Of a stretch of 64,000 nt of DNA, positions 25,147 to 32,974 are shown in pieces. Made by a program: the position numbers and the translations under genes. Source of the DNA: Acetoanaerobium pronyense (lineage in GTDB: Bacteria > Bacillota > Clostridia > Peptostreptococcales > Filifactoraceae); contig NZ_JAGGLI010000004.1 of assembly GCF_017874355.1 (NCBI RefSeq), forward strand, positions 1 to 64,000, given 5' to 3'. The notes below the pieces were generated by a model that saw only the letters and a list, made by a program, of their open reading frames with translations, was not told the origin of the DNA and ran no database searches. Position 1 is the stretch's first letter. Each line of letters begins with the position of its first letter.

Positions 25147-26457
25147 ATGAAATACGACTACGATATTATAGTCATTGGTGGAGGAAGCGGAGGTCTTGTT
25201 GTGGCTTCTGGAGCATCATCTTTAGGTGCGAGGGTTGCTCTTATAGAAGAATCAGATATGGGAGGAGATTGCTTAAACACAGGGTGTGTTCCTAGCAAAA
25301 GCTTCCTTAAAGTAGGACATACATGTGAAGCTATAAGAAATTCTGAAAAATATGGAGTAAAGTCTGAAATAAAAGAAGTAGATATAAATAAAGTAATGGA
25401 AAGGGTGAACTCTGTCATTGAAACCATTAGACCAAAAGATTCCAAAGAAAGATATGAAAAAATGGGAGTAGATGTGTTAAAAGGAAGGGGTATTATCGAG
25501 GATTCCAACAGCGTAAAAGTGGGAGATAAAATATTAAAAACTAAAAATATTGTAATAGCAACTGGTTCCAGTCCCTTCATACCAGATATAAAGGGATTGG
25601 ATTCTATTTCATATTTTACCAATGAAAATATTTTTAAAATAGATAAAAAGCCAAAACATCTTATTGTGCTAGGTGGAGGACCAATAGGTTTAGAATTAGG
25701 GCAAGGCTTTAGTGAAATTGGGTCAAAAGTTACTATAATAGATAGAAATAAAAATATGTTTTCTAAGGATGAGCCAGAAGTCGGAAATTTGATGATTGAT
25801 GTGTTTAAAAATATGAATATATCAGTTAAATTAAATTCAAAAATATTAGAAATTGAAAAAGACAATGAAGATATAAAAGTTTTTATAGAAATAGATGGTA
25901 AGAAAGAAGTGGTAGTTGGAGATTCTATACTAGTATCTCTAGGCAGGAATCCCAATACGAAAAATATTGGGGCAGAAAAAATAGGACTCAAACTAGATAA
26001 GCGGGGAAGTATTATTACAGATTTGCAAATGAAGACAAATATAAAAAATATATATGCATGTGGAGACGTGACAGGTCCATATCAGTTTACTCATATGGCA
26101 TCTTATCAGGCTAGCATAGTTATTAAAAATATAATTTCACCTATAAAATCCAAAGCAGATTATTCTTATGTGCCTTGGACAACTTACACAAAACCAGAAG
26201 TATCTCATGTGGGAATGATGGAAAAAGCTGCAAAAGAAAAAAGAGTATTTGGAAAGAGTATAACTATCCCATTAGATGAAGCTGATAAATCAGTTGCAGA
26301 AGGAGACATAAATGGATTTTTAAAGCTGATATTAGGTAAGAGAGGAAGCGTTCTTGGGGCTACTATTGTAGGTGAAAAAGCAGGAGAGCTAATTACAATT
26401 GCATCTATTGCAATTAAAAATAAAATGAAGGTGAATGATTTTGCAAATATAATCTAG
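25147..26457 (+). CDS. FAD-dependent pyridine nucleotide-disulfide oxidoreductase, cut short by an amber codon
   Basis: A flavin disulfide reductase of the mercuric reductase/lipoamide dehydrogenase class. FAD site GGGSGGLVVASG at residues 11-22, redox pair C42 and C47 in GGDCLNTGCVPSK, NAD(P) site GGGPIGLELGQGFSE, and the second FAD motif NIYACGDVTG. The C-terminal dimerisation domain starts normally but stops at TAG (26455-26457) after MKVNDFANII. The next 33 codons in the same frame still read as the family C-terminus. The 436-residue product lacks the end of the dimer interface that normally supplies the catalytic Glu opposite the disulfide. Either it is a recent nonsense mutation or the TAG is read through. 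Adjacent to a TVP38 gene, its usual partner. Confidence 0.85.
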   Translation: MKYDYDIIVIGGGSGGLVVASGASSLGARVALIEESDMGGDCLNTGCVPSKSFLKVGHTCEAIRNSEKYGVKSEIKEVDINKVMERVNSVIETIRPKDSKERYEKMGVDVLKGRGIIEDSNSVKVGDKILKTKNIVIATGSSPFIPDIKGLDSISYFTNENIFKIDKKPKHLIVLGGGPIGLELGQGFSEIGSKVTIIDRNKNMFSKDEPEVGNLMIDVFKNMNISVKLNSKILEIEKDNEDIKVFIEIDGKKEVVVGDSILVSLGRNPNTKNIGAEKIGLKLDKRGSIITDLQMKTNIKNIYACGDVTGPYQFTHMASYQASIVIKNIISPIKSKADYSYVPWTTYTKPEVSHVGMMEKAAKEKRVFGKSITIPLDEADKSVAEGDINGFLKLILGKRGSVLGATIVGEKAGELITIASIAIKNKMKVNDFANII

Positions 26458-26559
26458 CCATATCCTTCACAATCAGAGATTTTTAAATATGCTGCACTAA
26501 AAAATATGAAAGATAATTTAAAGCCTTGGCAAAAAAAGTTAATTAAGAAAATAATATAA
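26458..26559 (+). pseudogene. C-terminal tail of the flavin disulfide reductase beyond the in-frame TAG
   Basis: Directly after TAG the frame continues as PYPSQSEIFKYAALKNMK and further to a TAA at 26557-26559. PYP-x-x-SE followed by a hydrophobic helix is the expected C-terminal motif of this enzyme class. No indel is needed to restore the full 470-residue protein, only one base change in the stop codon. Confidence 0.85.
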
Positions 26560-26566
26560 GAAAAGT

Positions 26567-26604
26567 AAAACGCCTATAAAAATTTTGTATATAGGTGTTT
26601 TTTT
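26567..26604 (+). terminator. terminator after the flavin reductase
   Basis: Arms AAAACGCCTATA and TATAGGTGTTTT (one G-T pair) with a loop of about 11 nt, followed by a T run. Confidence 0.75.
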
Positions 26605-26628
26605 ATTGTATATACAACACAAAGATTG

Positions 26629-26656
26629 TTGACATATGCCATAAACGGAGTATAAT
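26629..26656 (+). promoter_or_regulatory. promoter of the DUF134/Mrp cluster
   Basis: TTGACA (26629-26634), 16-nt spacer, TATAAT (26651-26656). Both elements match the vegetative consensus exactly. Confidence 0.8.
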
Positions 26657-26680
26657 GAAAAATATAAATGGCATATGCCA
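26630..26680. promoter_or_regulatory. two copies of palindrome TGRCATATGCCA flanking the -10 element
   Basis: TGACATATGCCA (26630-26641) overlaps the -35 box, and TGGCATATGCCA (26669-26680), a perfect 12-bp palindrome, lies just after the expected transcription start. The 39-bp spacing and placement are those of a repressor operator pair. The likely ligand is the DUF134 protein encoded directly downstream. Confidence 0.6.
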
Positions 26681-26698
26681 ATAAAGGAGGTGATTAAA

Positions 26699-27049
26699 AT
26701 TCCTAGACCTACAAAATTAAGAAAAGTATGTTGTCTTCCTGAAAGTAACTTGTTTGGACCAATAACCCCACACCTAGATAAAAGAGAAATGGTTTTGATG
26801 ACTGTGGATGAATATGAAACAGTGAGGCTTATTGACCTAGAAGATATGAATCAAGAAGAATGCGCTGAAAGAATGGGGGTAGCTCGAACAACTGCACAAA
26901 AGATTTATGGTGAAAGTAAAAAAAAGATAGCAGATGCAATCGTAAATGGAAAGATATTAAAAATAGAAGGGGGAGATTATAAGCTTTGTGAAGGAGAAGA
27001 AAAAGTATACGGCTGCAAAAGATGTAAAAGAGGGAGAGGTTGTAAATGA
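26699..27049 (+). CDS. DUF134 family HTH protein, probable cluster regulator
   Basis: A DUF134 (UPF0251) protein of about 117 residues. It begins [14 protein letters not shown], has a sigma-70-region-4-like helix-turn-helix ([20 protein letters not shown]) and ends in a Cys-rich tail [11 protein letters not shown] that may bind a metal or cluster. The start is unusual. The strong AAAGGAGG (26683-26690) is spaced for an ATT codon at 26699, where family members usually begin M-x-RP. The only upstream ATG (26675) lies within the palindrome, in front of the ribosome binding site, about 12 nt from the predicted transcription start. It leads the NifX/Mrp cluster and overlaps the next gene by 4 nt. 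Confidence 0.82.
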   Translation: MPRPTKLRKVCCLPESNLFGPITPHLDKREMVLMTVDEYETVRLIDLEDMNQEECAERMGVARTTAQKIYGESKKKIADAIVNGKILKIEGGDYKLCEGEEKVYGCKRCKRGRGCK

Positions 27050-27414
27050 AGATAGTGATACCGGTTGAAAATAAAGAAATAAATTCAGATACATGTAATT
27101 CTTTTGGAAGAGCTCCATATTTTTTAATATATGATACAGAAAATAGGAAAAAGATTTATTTAGATAATAATGCCGCTGAAACCAGTGGAGGAGCAGGGGT
27201 TAAAGCTGCTCAAACAATAGCTGATAATAATATCGATATAGTTATAACTGCAAAGTGTGGAGAGAACGCATATGAAGTATTGAAAGGGTCAGATATTAAA
27301 ATATATAAAAAAATTCTAGATAAAGCTGATGAAAACTTAATAGCTTTTAGGGAAGGAAAGCTAGAAGAACTTAAGGAGACACATTCAGGGTATCATCTTC
27401 ACGGAGGAAGATAG
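27046..27414 (+). CDS. NifX/NafY-family (dinitrogenase Fe-Mo cofactor biosynthesis domain) protein, copy 1
   Basis: A 122-residue protein of the family that includes NifX, NafY, the NifB C-terminal domain and the Mo/Cu-binding orange protein ORP. It begins [20 protein letters not shown] and carries the family core [20 protein letters not shown], and ends in a short His-containing tail (SGYHLHGGR). Such proteins carry metal-sulfur clusters. No nitrogenase genes are here, so a nitrogenase role is unlikely. It overlaps the DUF134 gene by 4 nt and precedes a 4Fe-4S ATPase by 1 nt. Confidence 0.85.
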   Translation: MKIVIPVENKEINSDTCNSFGRAPYFLIYDTENRKKIYLDNNAAETSGGAGVKAAQTIADNNIDIVITAKCGENAYEVLKGSDIKIYKKILDKADENLIAFREGKLEELKETHSGYHLHGGR

Positions 27415-27415
27415 T

Positions 27416-28273
27416 ATGAAAGTTGCTATTTTAAGTGGTAAAGGGGGAGCTGGAAAGACTATGGTTGCTGTAAATATGGCTTATGTTTCAGATGAGTCTG
27501 TTTACTTAGACTGTGATGTTGAAGAACCTAATGGCAATATTTTTCTGAAGAATAATTTTGTAAGCAAAGAAAAAGTGAAGGTATATATTCCACATGTAGA
27601 CCAAGAAAAGTGTAGTGGATGTAGGACGTGTACTAATTTTTGCAGATTTAATGCACTTGCCATGATGGGCGAAAAGATAGTTGTATTTGAAGAAATTTGT
27701 CATTCTTGTGGAGGCTGTACAATTCTTTGTCCTCAAAACGCAATTTCTGAAAAAGATAAAATCATAGGAACTATTACACGAGGATATTTTGAAAATGTTG
27801 AGGTTATATCAGGTGAACTAAATATCGGAGAGCCCTCAGGGGTACCGTTAATTAAAAAAATAATTAAAATTGGAAAAGAAAAAGACAAAGTAGTTATCAT
27901 AGATTGTCCACCTGGATCTTCATGCTCTGTGATTGAAGGTATAAAGGATGCAGATTATTGTCTGATTGTAACAGAGCCTACAATTTTTGGATCACACAAC
28001 TTAGAAATAGTTCATAAATTAGCTAAGTTGTTTAAAAAGCCAGTTGGAATAATTTTAAATAAAGATATAGATGAAAAAAATCCTTCAGAAGAATATGCCA
28101 ATAAAAATAATTTAAAAATAATTGGGAAAATCCCTTTTAATAATAAGGTTTCAAAAATGGTATCCAATGGACAAATCATATCTAAAGAAGATGTAGTTTA
28201 TAAAGGTATCTTTGAAAATATGCTTTATAAAGTTAGAAAGGAGGTAGATAATGAAACAACTTCTTGTAATTAG
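27416..28273 (+). CDS. MinD/Mrp-like ATPase with inserted 2x[4Fe-4S] ferredoxin domain, copy 1
   Basis: A 285-residue P-loop ATPase of the MinD/Mrp superfamily: deviant Walker A SGKGGAGKT at residues 7-15 and Walker B-like VVIIDCPPG. Between them is a bacterial ferredoxin insert with two CxxCxxC-x-n-C groups (CSGCRTCTNFC and CHSCGGCTILCP). This architecture is typical of the paired ATPases next to NifX/ORP-type proteins in anaerobes, thought to assemble or transfer metal-sulfur centres. The last 23 nt overlap the second ATPase gene. Confidence 0.88.
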   Translation: MKVAILSGKGGAGKTMVAVNMAYVSDESVYLDCDVEEPNGNIFLKNNFVSKEKVKVYIPHVDQEKCSGCRTCTNFCRFNALAMMGEKIVVFEEICHSCGGCTILCPQNAISEKDKIIGTITRGYFENVEVISGELNIGEPSGVPLIKKIIKIGKEKDKVVIIDCPPGSSCSVIEGIKDADYCLIVTEPTIFGSHNLEIVHKLAKLFKKPVGIILNKDIDEKNPSEEYANKNNLKIIGKIPFNNKVSKMVSNGQIISKEDVVYKGIFENMLYKVRKEVDNETTSCN

Positions 28274-29138
28274 CGGAAAAGGGGGAACTGGAAAAACTAC
28301 CTTAACTTCAGGGTTTATAAAATTATCTAACTGTAAAGCCTACGGAGATTGTGATGTGGATGCCCCAAATCTTCATCTTCTTACTAATTTCCAAAAAGAA
28401 CCTAATAGATGGGATTTTTTTGGAATGGACAAGGCATTTATTGATAATTCAGAGTGTATTTCTTGTGGATTATGTATGAAAAATTGTAGGTTCTCAGCTA
28501 TTACTAAAAAACAAACTTATAAAGTAGATTCAATAGATTGTGAAGGGTGCGGGCTTTGCGAAGCTTTATGTCCAGTAGGAGCTATAAAATTAAATAAAAC
28601 TAAAGCTGGAGATTTAATCTTATATAAAGAAAAAGAAGTCTTTTCTACCGCAAGATTAAAAATTGGCAGTGGAAATTCAGGGCTTTTAGTTACTGAAGTT
28701 AAAAAAAATCTAAAAAATGAAATTAGTAATAGTCACTTAAATAGTATTAACAATCAAAGCTTTACTATTTTAGATGGCCCCCCAGGAATAGGATGTCCAG
28801 TAATTGCATCCATTAATGATGTGGATATGGTACTTATAGTAACGGAACCTTCTTTATCGGGAATTAGTGATATGAAAAGAATTTTAAGAACTTGTGAAAA
28901 ATTCAATGTAAAGATAGCTGTCTGTATTAACAAATATGATATGAATATGAAGATGAGTGAAGAAATAGAGGCATTCTGCAATGAAAATAATATAAACTTT
29001 ACTGGAAGAATACCTTATGATTCAAATGTGGTCAGCTTTACGAATAAAGGAATAAGTATAGTAGACACTGAATCCCCTGCATCAGAAAATATAAAAAAGG
29101 TATATAAAAATATGATGGAGATTTTTATGCAAAAATAA
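28251..29138 (+). CDS. MinD/Mrp-like ATPase with inserted 2x[4Fe-4S] ferredoxin domain, copy 2
   Basis: A 295-residue paralogue of the preceding protein with the same layout: Walker A SGKGGTGKT (residues 7-15), two ferredoxin clusters (CISCGLCMKNC and CEGCGLCEALCP), then ILDGPPGIGCPV and the C-terminal half with FTGRIPYDSNVV. The two copies probably work as a heterodimer; tandem pairs of this kind are the rule. The start ATG lies inside the end of copy 1 with AGGAGG ahead of it. Confidence 0.88.
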   Translation: MKQLLVISGKGGTGKTTLTSGFIKLSNCKAYGDCDVDAPNLHLLTNFQKEPNRWDFFGMDKAFIDNSECISCGLCMKNCRFSAITKKQTYKVDSIDCEGCGLCEALCPVGAIKLNKTKAGDLILYKEKEVFSTARLKIGSGNSGLLVTEVKKNLKNEISNSHLNSINNQSFTILDGPPGIGCPVIASINDVDMVLIVTEPSLSGISDMKRILRTCEKFNVKIAVCINKYDMNMKMSEEIEAFCNENNINFTGRIPYDSNVVSFTNKGISIVDTESPASENIKKVYKNMMEIFMQK

Positions 29139-29167
29139 AATATTATAAATGAAAGAAGGTTATTTAT

Positions 29168-29995
29168 ATGGGAGATAATTGCACAGAAAACTGTAGTACA
29201 TGCGTTAGTGAATGTGATGAAAGAAAAAAAGACTATTCAGATTTTAGAGAAAATCCTCATCCAATGAGCAATATTAAAAAAGTAATTGGTATTGTAAGTG
29301 GTAAAGGGGGAGTAGGAAAATCTCTTGTCACTTCTATGATGGCTGTTACTATGCAAAGAAGAGGATATAATGTTGGGATTATAGACGCAGATATTACAGG
29401 GCCATCCATACCTAAATCTTTTGGAATCAGAGAAAAAGCACAAGCAACTGAATATGGATATTTGCCAGTAAAAAGTAAAAGTGGAATTGGAATTATGTCT
29501 ATTAATCTTCTTCTTGACAACGATACTGATCCTGTAGTTTGGAGAGGGCCGATAATTGCAAATACAGTCAAGCAATTTTGGAAAGATGTAGATTATATGT
29601 TTATAGATATGCCACCTGGGACAGGAGATGTACCACTTACAGTTTTCCAATCTATTAAAATAGATGGGATAATAATAGTAACATCACCTCAAGAACTTGT
29701 ATCTATGATAGTATCAAAAGCTTTAAAGATGGCAAGAATGATGGATGTACCAATTTTAGGAATTGTTGAAAATATGTCTTATTTTAAATGTTCAACTTGT
29801 GATGAAGAACATAAAATATTTGGAGAAAGTAAGCTTGAAGATATAGCTAATGAATATAATATAGATATTCTTGCAAAAATTCCTCTAAATCCTGGTTTAT
29901 CCCCTGTTTGTGATAAAGGTTTAATAGAAATTTTTAAAGGAGATTGGCTTGAAAACGCAGCTGACATATTAAATAGAAAGGTGGATTCTATATGA
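29168..29995 (+). CDS. Mrp/NBP35-family iron-sulfur carrier ATPase
   Basis: A 275-residue Mrp/NBP35/ApbC protein. A Cys-rich N-terminus (C5, C9, C12, C16) of the NBP35 type precedes Walker A SGKGGVGKS, then DADITGPSIPKSFG, MPPGTGDVPL, and the C-terminal CSTC pair in YFKCSTCDEE that bridges a [4Fe-4S] cluster between subunits. It carries iron-sulfur clusters to targets. The combination of Nbp35-like N-terminal cysteines with the CxxC is complete. It overlaps the following NifX-family gene by 4 nt, tying it into the cluster. Confidence 0.9.
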   Translation: MGDNCTENCSTCVSECDERKKDYSDFRENPHPMSNIKKVIGIVSGKGGVGKSLVTSMMAVTMQRRGYNVGIIDADITGPSIPKSFGIREKAQATEYGYLPVKSKSGIGIMSINLLLDNDTDPVVWRGPIIANTVKQFWKDVDYMFIDMPPGTGDVPLTVFQSIKIDGIIIVTSPQELVSMIVSKALKMARMMDVPILGIVENMSYFKCSTCDEEHKIFGESKLEDIANEYNIDILAKIPLNPGLSPVCDKGLIEIFKGDWLENAADILNRKVDSI

Positions 29996-30342
29996 AGATA
30001 GCGGTAGCTAGTGATTTTGGAGAGGTGACTAGTCATTTTGGTCACTGTAGAGAATTTGAGATATTTAATGTTAAAGAAAACACTATAGTAGAATTTGAAA
30101 TAATTTCAAATCCTGGACACAAACCAGGATTTCTTCCAAATTTCTTAAATGACATAGGAGTCAATGTTATAATATCAGGTGGAATGGGGCAAGGAGCAAT
30201 AGAGATATTCAATGAAAAAGATATAAAAGTAATAACTGGGGCTCAAGGAAAATCAAAAGAGGCTGCCAGTATGTATATTAGTGGAAATCTTATTTCTAAT
30301 GGGGCAGTATGTAATGAACACATGAACCATGGAAATTGCTAG
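29992..30342 (+). CDS. NifX/NafY-family protein, copy 2
   Basis: A 116-residue protein of the same family as that at 27046, starting MKIAVASDFGEVTSHFGHCRE. The His/Cys pair in SHFGHC and GGMGQGAIEIF are the family hallmarks also found in the metal-binding orange protein. The C-terminus (CNEHMNHGNC) is His/Cys-rich and could bind metal. Last gene of the six-gene cluster, before a long terminator. Confidence 0.86.
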   Translation: MKIAVASDFGEVTSHFGHCREFEIFNVKENTIVEFEIISNPGHKPGFLPNFLNDIGVNVIISGGMGQGAIEIFNEKDIKVITGAQGKSKEAASMYISGNLISNGAVCNEHMNHGNC

Positions 30343-30377
30343 TCTTTTTTTCAAAAATAAATACAATTAATTTATGA

Positions 30378-30437
30378 TAACCTAGATTATTTAACATCTA
30401 CAGACATGTAAATGTATAAAATAATCTAGGTTTTTTT
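30378..30437 (+). terminator. terminator of the NifX/Mrp cluster
   Basis: Arms AACCTAGATTATTT and AAATAATCTAGGTT enclose a 26-nt loop and run into seven Ts. Confidence 0.8.
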
Positions 30438-30567
30438 ATAGTTTACATATTTTATTTAAAAAACGAGTTATAATAACAATTGAAAAGTAAAAATTTTACA
30501 ATTTAAATATTTTTTTGAAATTTTATTAATAAAATAAAAATCTACCATTAAGTGAAAGGGTGAGGAA

Positions 30568-31830
30568 ATGCTTAAACATGATTTTTTAAACCTTGTAGAT
30601 TCATATATAGATATATGGGATGAACTAGAAGAACCAATGTTTATAAAAAAGAAGTTTTCTCATTTAACGCAAACTATAAAATATTTCAAGATAAAATCCC
30701 AGATGAAAAGGACATTCTCCTCTATTAATATAAAATACAAACATCTAAAACAATCCAAAGAAAACTTATCTTTCTCGAAGGAATCAGAGGAAGAAATGTG
30801 GGTTTTAAGAGCTTGCTGCATGAATAATAAAGAGTTATCCCATCTGATAGAATTATGGCTTGAATTAGATATAAAAAATATGGAAAATAATATTCAGGGA
30901 GATTACATTGGATGTACAGAAGAATTTATAAAAAGAGTAAAGGAGACTTGGCCAAACATGGAGGAAAGTCAAGTTTTTCAAGCACTTAGAAATGTATGGA
31001 TAATGATAGCCCTAAAGATAATGTTTTCAAATAACCCAAATGATTTAGTTCTTACTAATTCCATATTTGCATATAGTATGCTTTATCCTCTGACAGATAA
31101 TTTGCTTGATAATCCAAATATATTGCAAGTGGAAAAGTTGGATTTTTCAAAACGATTGGAAAAAAGGCTTAAAGGAAATATATTAAGTCCGAAAAACACT
31201 GAAGAAAAAGATATCTTTGATATGATTTCACTTATTGAGCAAGAATACTGTAGAAAATCTTATCCCAAAGTTTATGAAAGCCTTTTACTTATACATGAGG
31301 CTCAAACAAATAATATTAAAAATCAGTATATGAACCCTGAAAAAAATGATATAAAAAAATCTACATTTGAAAAAGGGGCAGCATCAGTAGTTGCAGATGG
31401 ATATCTTGTTATGGGGGATTTAACTCAAACTCAGATGGATTTTCTTACAGGATATGGGATAGTACTTCAGCTTGCTGATGATCTTCAAGATATTGAAGAG
31501 GATGAAGCTGTAAACCATACTACTATTGCAAACTCTTGTCCAAATAAAGAACTTCAAGAATACATATTAAATCTCCTCAAGCTAAGTGAAAAAATTTTGG
31601 ATAAAATAGATTTTAATGAAGACTATGTGAATAAAGAAATGAAAATAATTTTGTTAAGGAGCATGGAAACACTTATAAGTGATGCAGTATTAAAAAACAA
31701 AAAAAGATTAGATACTTATTTTTATAAAAGAATCAGCAAGGCTAGTCCAATTGGTCTTGAAAAATATCTAAAACTAAAAAATTACAGTATTGGAGAAATA
31801 GAAAATATAAAACCAAAATTAATGCCATAA
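30568..31830 (+). CDS. class I isoprenoid synthase-fold protein
   Basis: A 420-residue, mostly helical protein without a signal peptide. It has a degenerate first Asp-rich motif D177-N-L-L-D181 and a clear second motif in GIVLQLADDLQDIEED (D304, D305, D308). Their spacing is that of the trans-prenyltransferase/terpene synthase fold that binds prenyl diphosphate through Mg2+. Substrate and product cannot be inferred; squalene synthase-like, prenyl-carrier or terpene cyclase roles are possible. It stands alone between terminators, with no other isoprenoid genes nearby. The N-terminal ~70 residues are unusually basic and may be an added domain. Start ATG behind AAAGGGTGAGG. Confidence 0.7.
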   Translation: MLKHDFLNLVDSYIDIWDELEEPMFIKKKFSHLTQTIKYFKIKSQMKRTFSSINIKYKHLKQSKENLSFSKESEEEMWVLRACCMNNKELSHLIELWLELDIKNMENNIQGDYIGCTEEFIKRVKETWPNMEESQVFQALRNVWIMIALKIMFSNNPNDLVLTNSIFAYSMLYPLTDNLLDNPNILQVEKLDFSKRLEKRLKGNILSPKNTEEKDIFDMISLIEQEYCRKSYPKVYESLLLIHEAQTNNIKNQYMNPEKNDIKKSTFEKGAASVVADGYLVMGDLTQTQMDFLTGYGIVLQLADDLQDIEEDEAVNHTTIANSCPNKELQEYILNLLKLSEKILDKIDFNEDYVNKEMKIILLRSMETLISDAVLKNKKRLDTYFYKRISKASPIGLEKYLKLKNYSIGEIENIKPKLMP

Positions 31831-31882
31831 CATTTGACTTTTATGAAGCAACTATATTAAGTCAAATATATGGCATTATGAG
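31823..31882. terminator. bidirectional terminator between convergent genes
   Basis: Long imperfect palindrome: ATGCCATA and CATTTGACTT on the left match AAGTCAAAT and ATATGGCAT on the right, around an 18-nt loop. Followed by a T-rich stretch. Confidence 0.6.
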
Positions 31883-31890
31883 TTTTATTT

Positions 31891-32808
31891 TTATGCAGTT
31901 TGTTTAAAAGAGCCCTTAAAGATATGAAAGTCCAGATTTGCGAATATAAGGCCTATAAGAATTATAAGTCCTCCAATCCACTGAGAAGCGCTTAGACTTT
32001 CACCAAGAATGATTTTAGCTGTTATAAGACCGGTGATAGGAACTAGTAAAGAGATAGGAGCTATTTTTGATGCAGGGTATTTACCCAGCAAAAGACTCCA
32101 AGTTCCATATCCAAATATAGTTGCTCCTACGGCAAGGTAAAAAATTGAAAATATTGACATAGGACTTAGGTTAAAAATAGTTGTAAATATCATTTGCGGA
32201 GTATCTAGCATAAAAGCGAATATAAAAAGTGGTATAGGAGGGACTAAGCTAGTCCAAACTACAACTCCAAGCATATCTATTTGTTGCCCCTTAGAAGCGG
32301 CTTCGTTTGAAGCGAATTTTAGTATTATATTTGAAAGTGCCCAAAATGACGCAGCAGCTAGTGTAAGCATTAGAGCTGGAAGTGGTATTTCAGTGATACT
32401 TGAATTACTTCCGCTTCTTCCTATAAAGAAAAGTCCAAAGGATGCAATGATTAGCCCTATAAATTGTTTTTGTCTAATTGGCTCTTTTAAAAATAAGAAA
32501 GCTAAAAGTGGAGTTATAAATGCAGCGGATTGAAGTATTATTGAAGCAAGTCCTGCAGGCATACCTATCTGGAGTGCATAAAAAAGGCAAGCAAACTGAC
32601 CTACTCCAACCGACAAGCCGTATCCGATACCATATTTCAAATCTATATTAGGTTTTTTGACAAATAAAAGGGCAGGTAGGACAAATGTATATCTAAGAGC
32701 GGCTAAAAGCATTGAAGGGACACCATCAAGCCCTAGCTTAATCACTGTGAAATTAGCGCCCCATATAACTACTACAAGTAAAGCTAATAAAATATCTTTT
32801 CTTTTCAT
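31891..32808 (-). CDS. EamA/DMT superfamily transporter
   Basis: A 305-residue drug/metabolite-superfamily transporter with ten predicted spans in two EamA repeats. It starts KDILLALLVVVIWGANFTVI, with the repeat motif echoed at AASFWALSNIILKF. These proteins usually export amino acids or metabolites; the substrate is unknown. Start ATG behind AGGGGGA. No neighbours in the same direction. Confidence 0.87.
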   Translation of the reverse strand: MKRKDILLALLVVVIWGANFTVIKLGLDGVPSMLLAALRYTFVLPALLFVKKPNIDLKYGIGYGLSVGVGQFACLFYALQIGMPAGLASIILQSAAFITPLLAFLFLKEPIRQKQFIGLIIASFGLFFIGRSGSNSSITEIPLPALMLTLAAASFWALSNIILKFASNEAASKGQQIDMLGVVVWTSLVPPIPLFIFAFMLDTPQMIFTTIFNLSPMSIFSIFYLAVGATIFGYGTWSLLLGKYPASKIAPISLLVPITGLITAKIILGESLSASQWIGGLIILIGLIFANLDFHIFKGSFKQTA

Positions 32809-32974
32809 TATGAAATCCCCCTGAATATAGTTAATAGAGATATAATACTCCTGTTAGCATAATTCTACAAGTGATAAAATGATATGATTAAATCATAAAG
32901 AAAAAAATATAACTACGCCAAGTACTGTATACTATATTAATGACTTTAGATTAAAAAATTTAGGAGATGATATA

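Noticed and set aside
25158-25991. 277-codon open frame on the minus strand inside the flavin reductase gene
   Set aside because: Its translation is low-complexity (rich in S, P, F and I) with no ribosome binding site, and it mirrors the real gene's codon pattern on the other strand.
29237-29650. Open frames of 137 and 104 codons on the minus strand within the Mrp gene
   Set aside because: They are reverse-strand shadows of the well-conserved ATPase and have no plausible start region or family resemblance.
27046-30342. Nitrogen fixation cluster
   Set aside because: NifX-family and Mrp-type proteins are present, but nifH, nifD, nifK and a full NifB are not. The set fits ORP-type clusters better.
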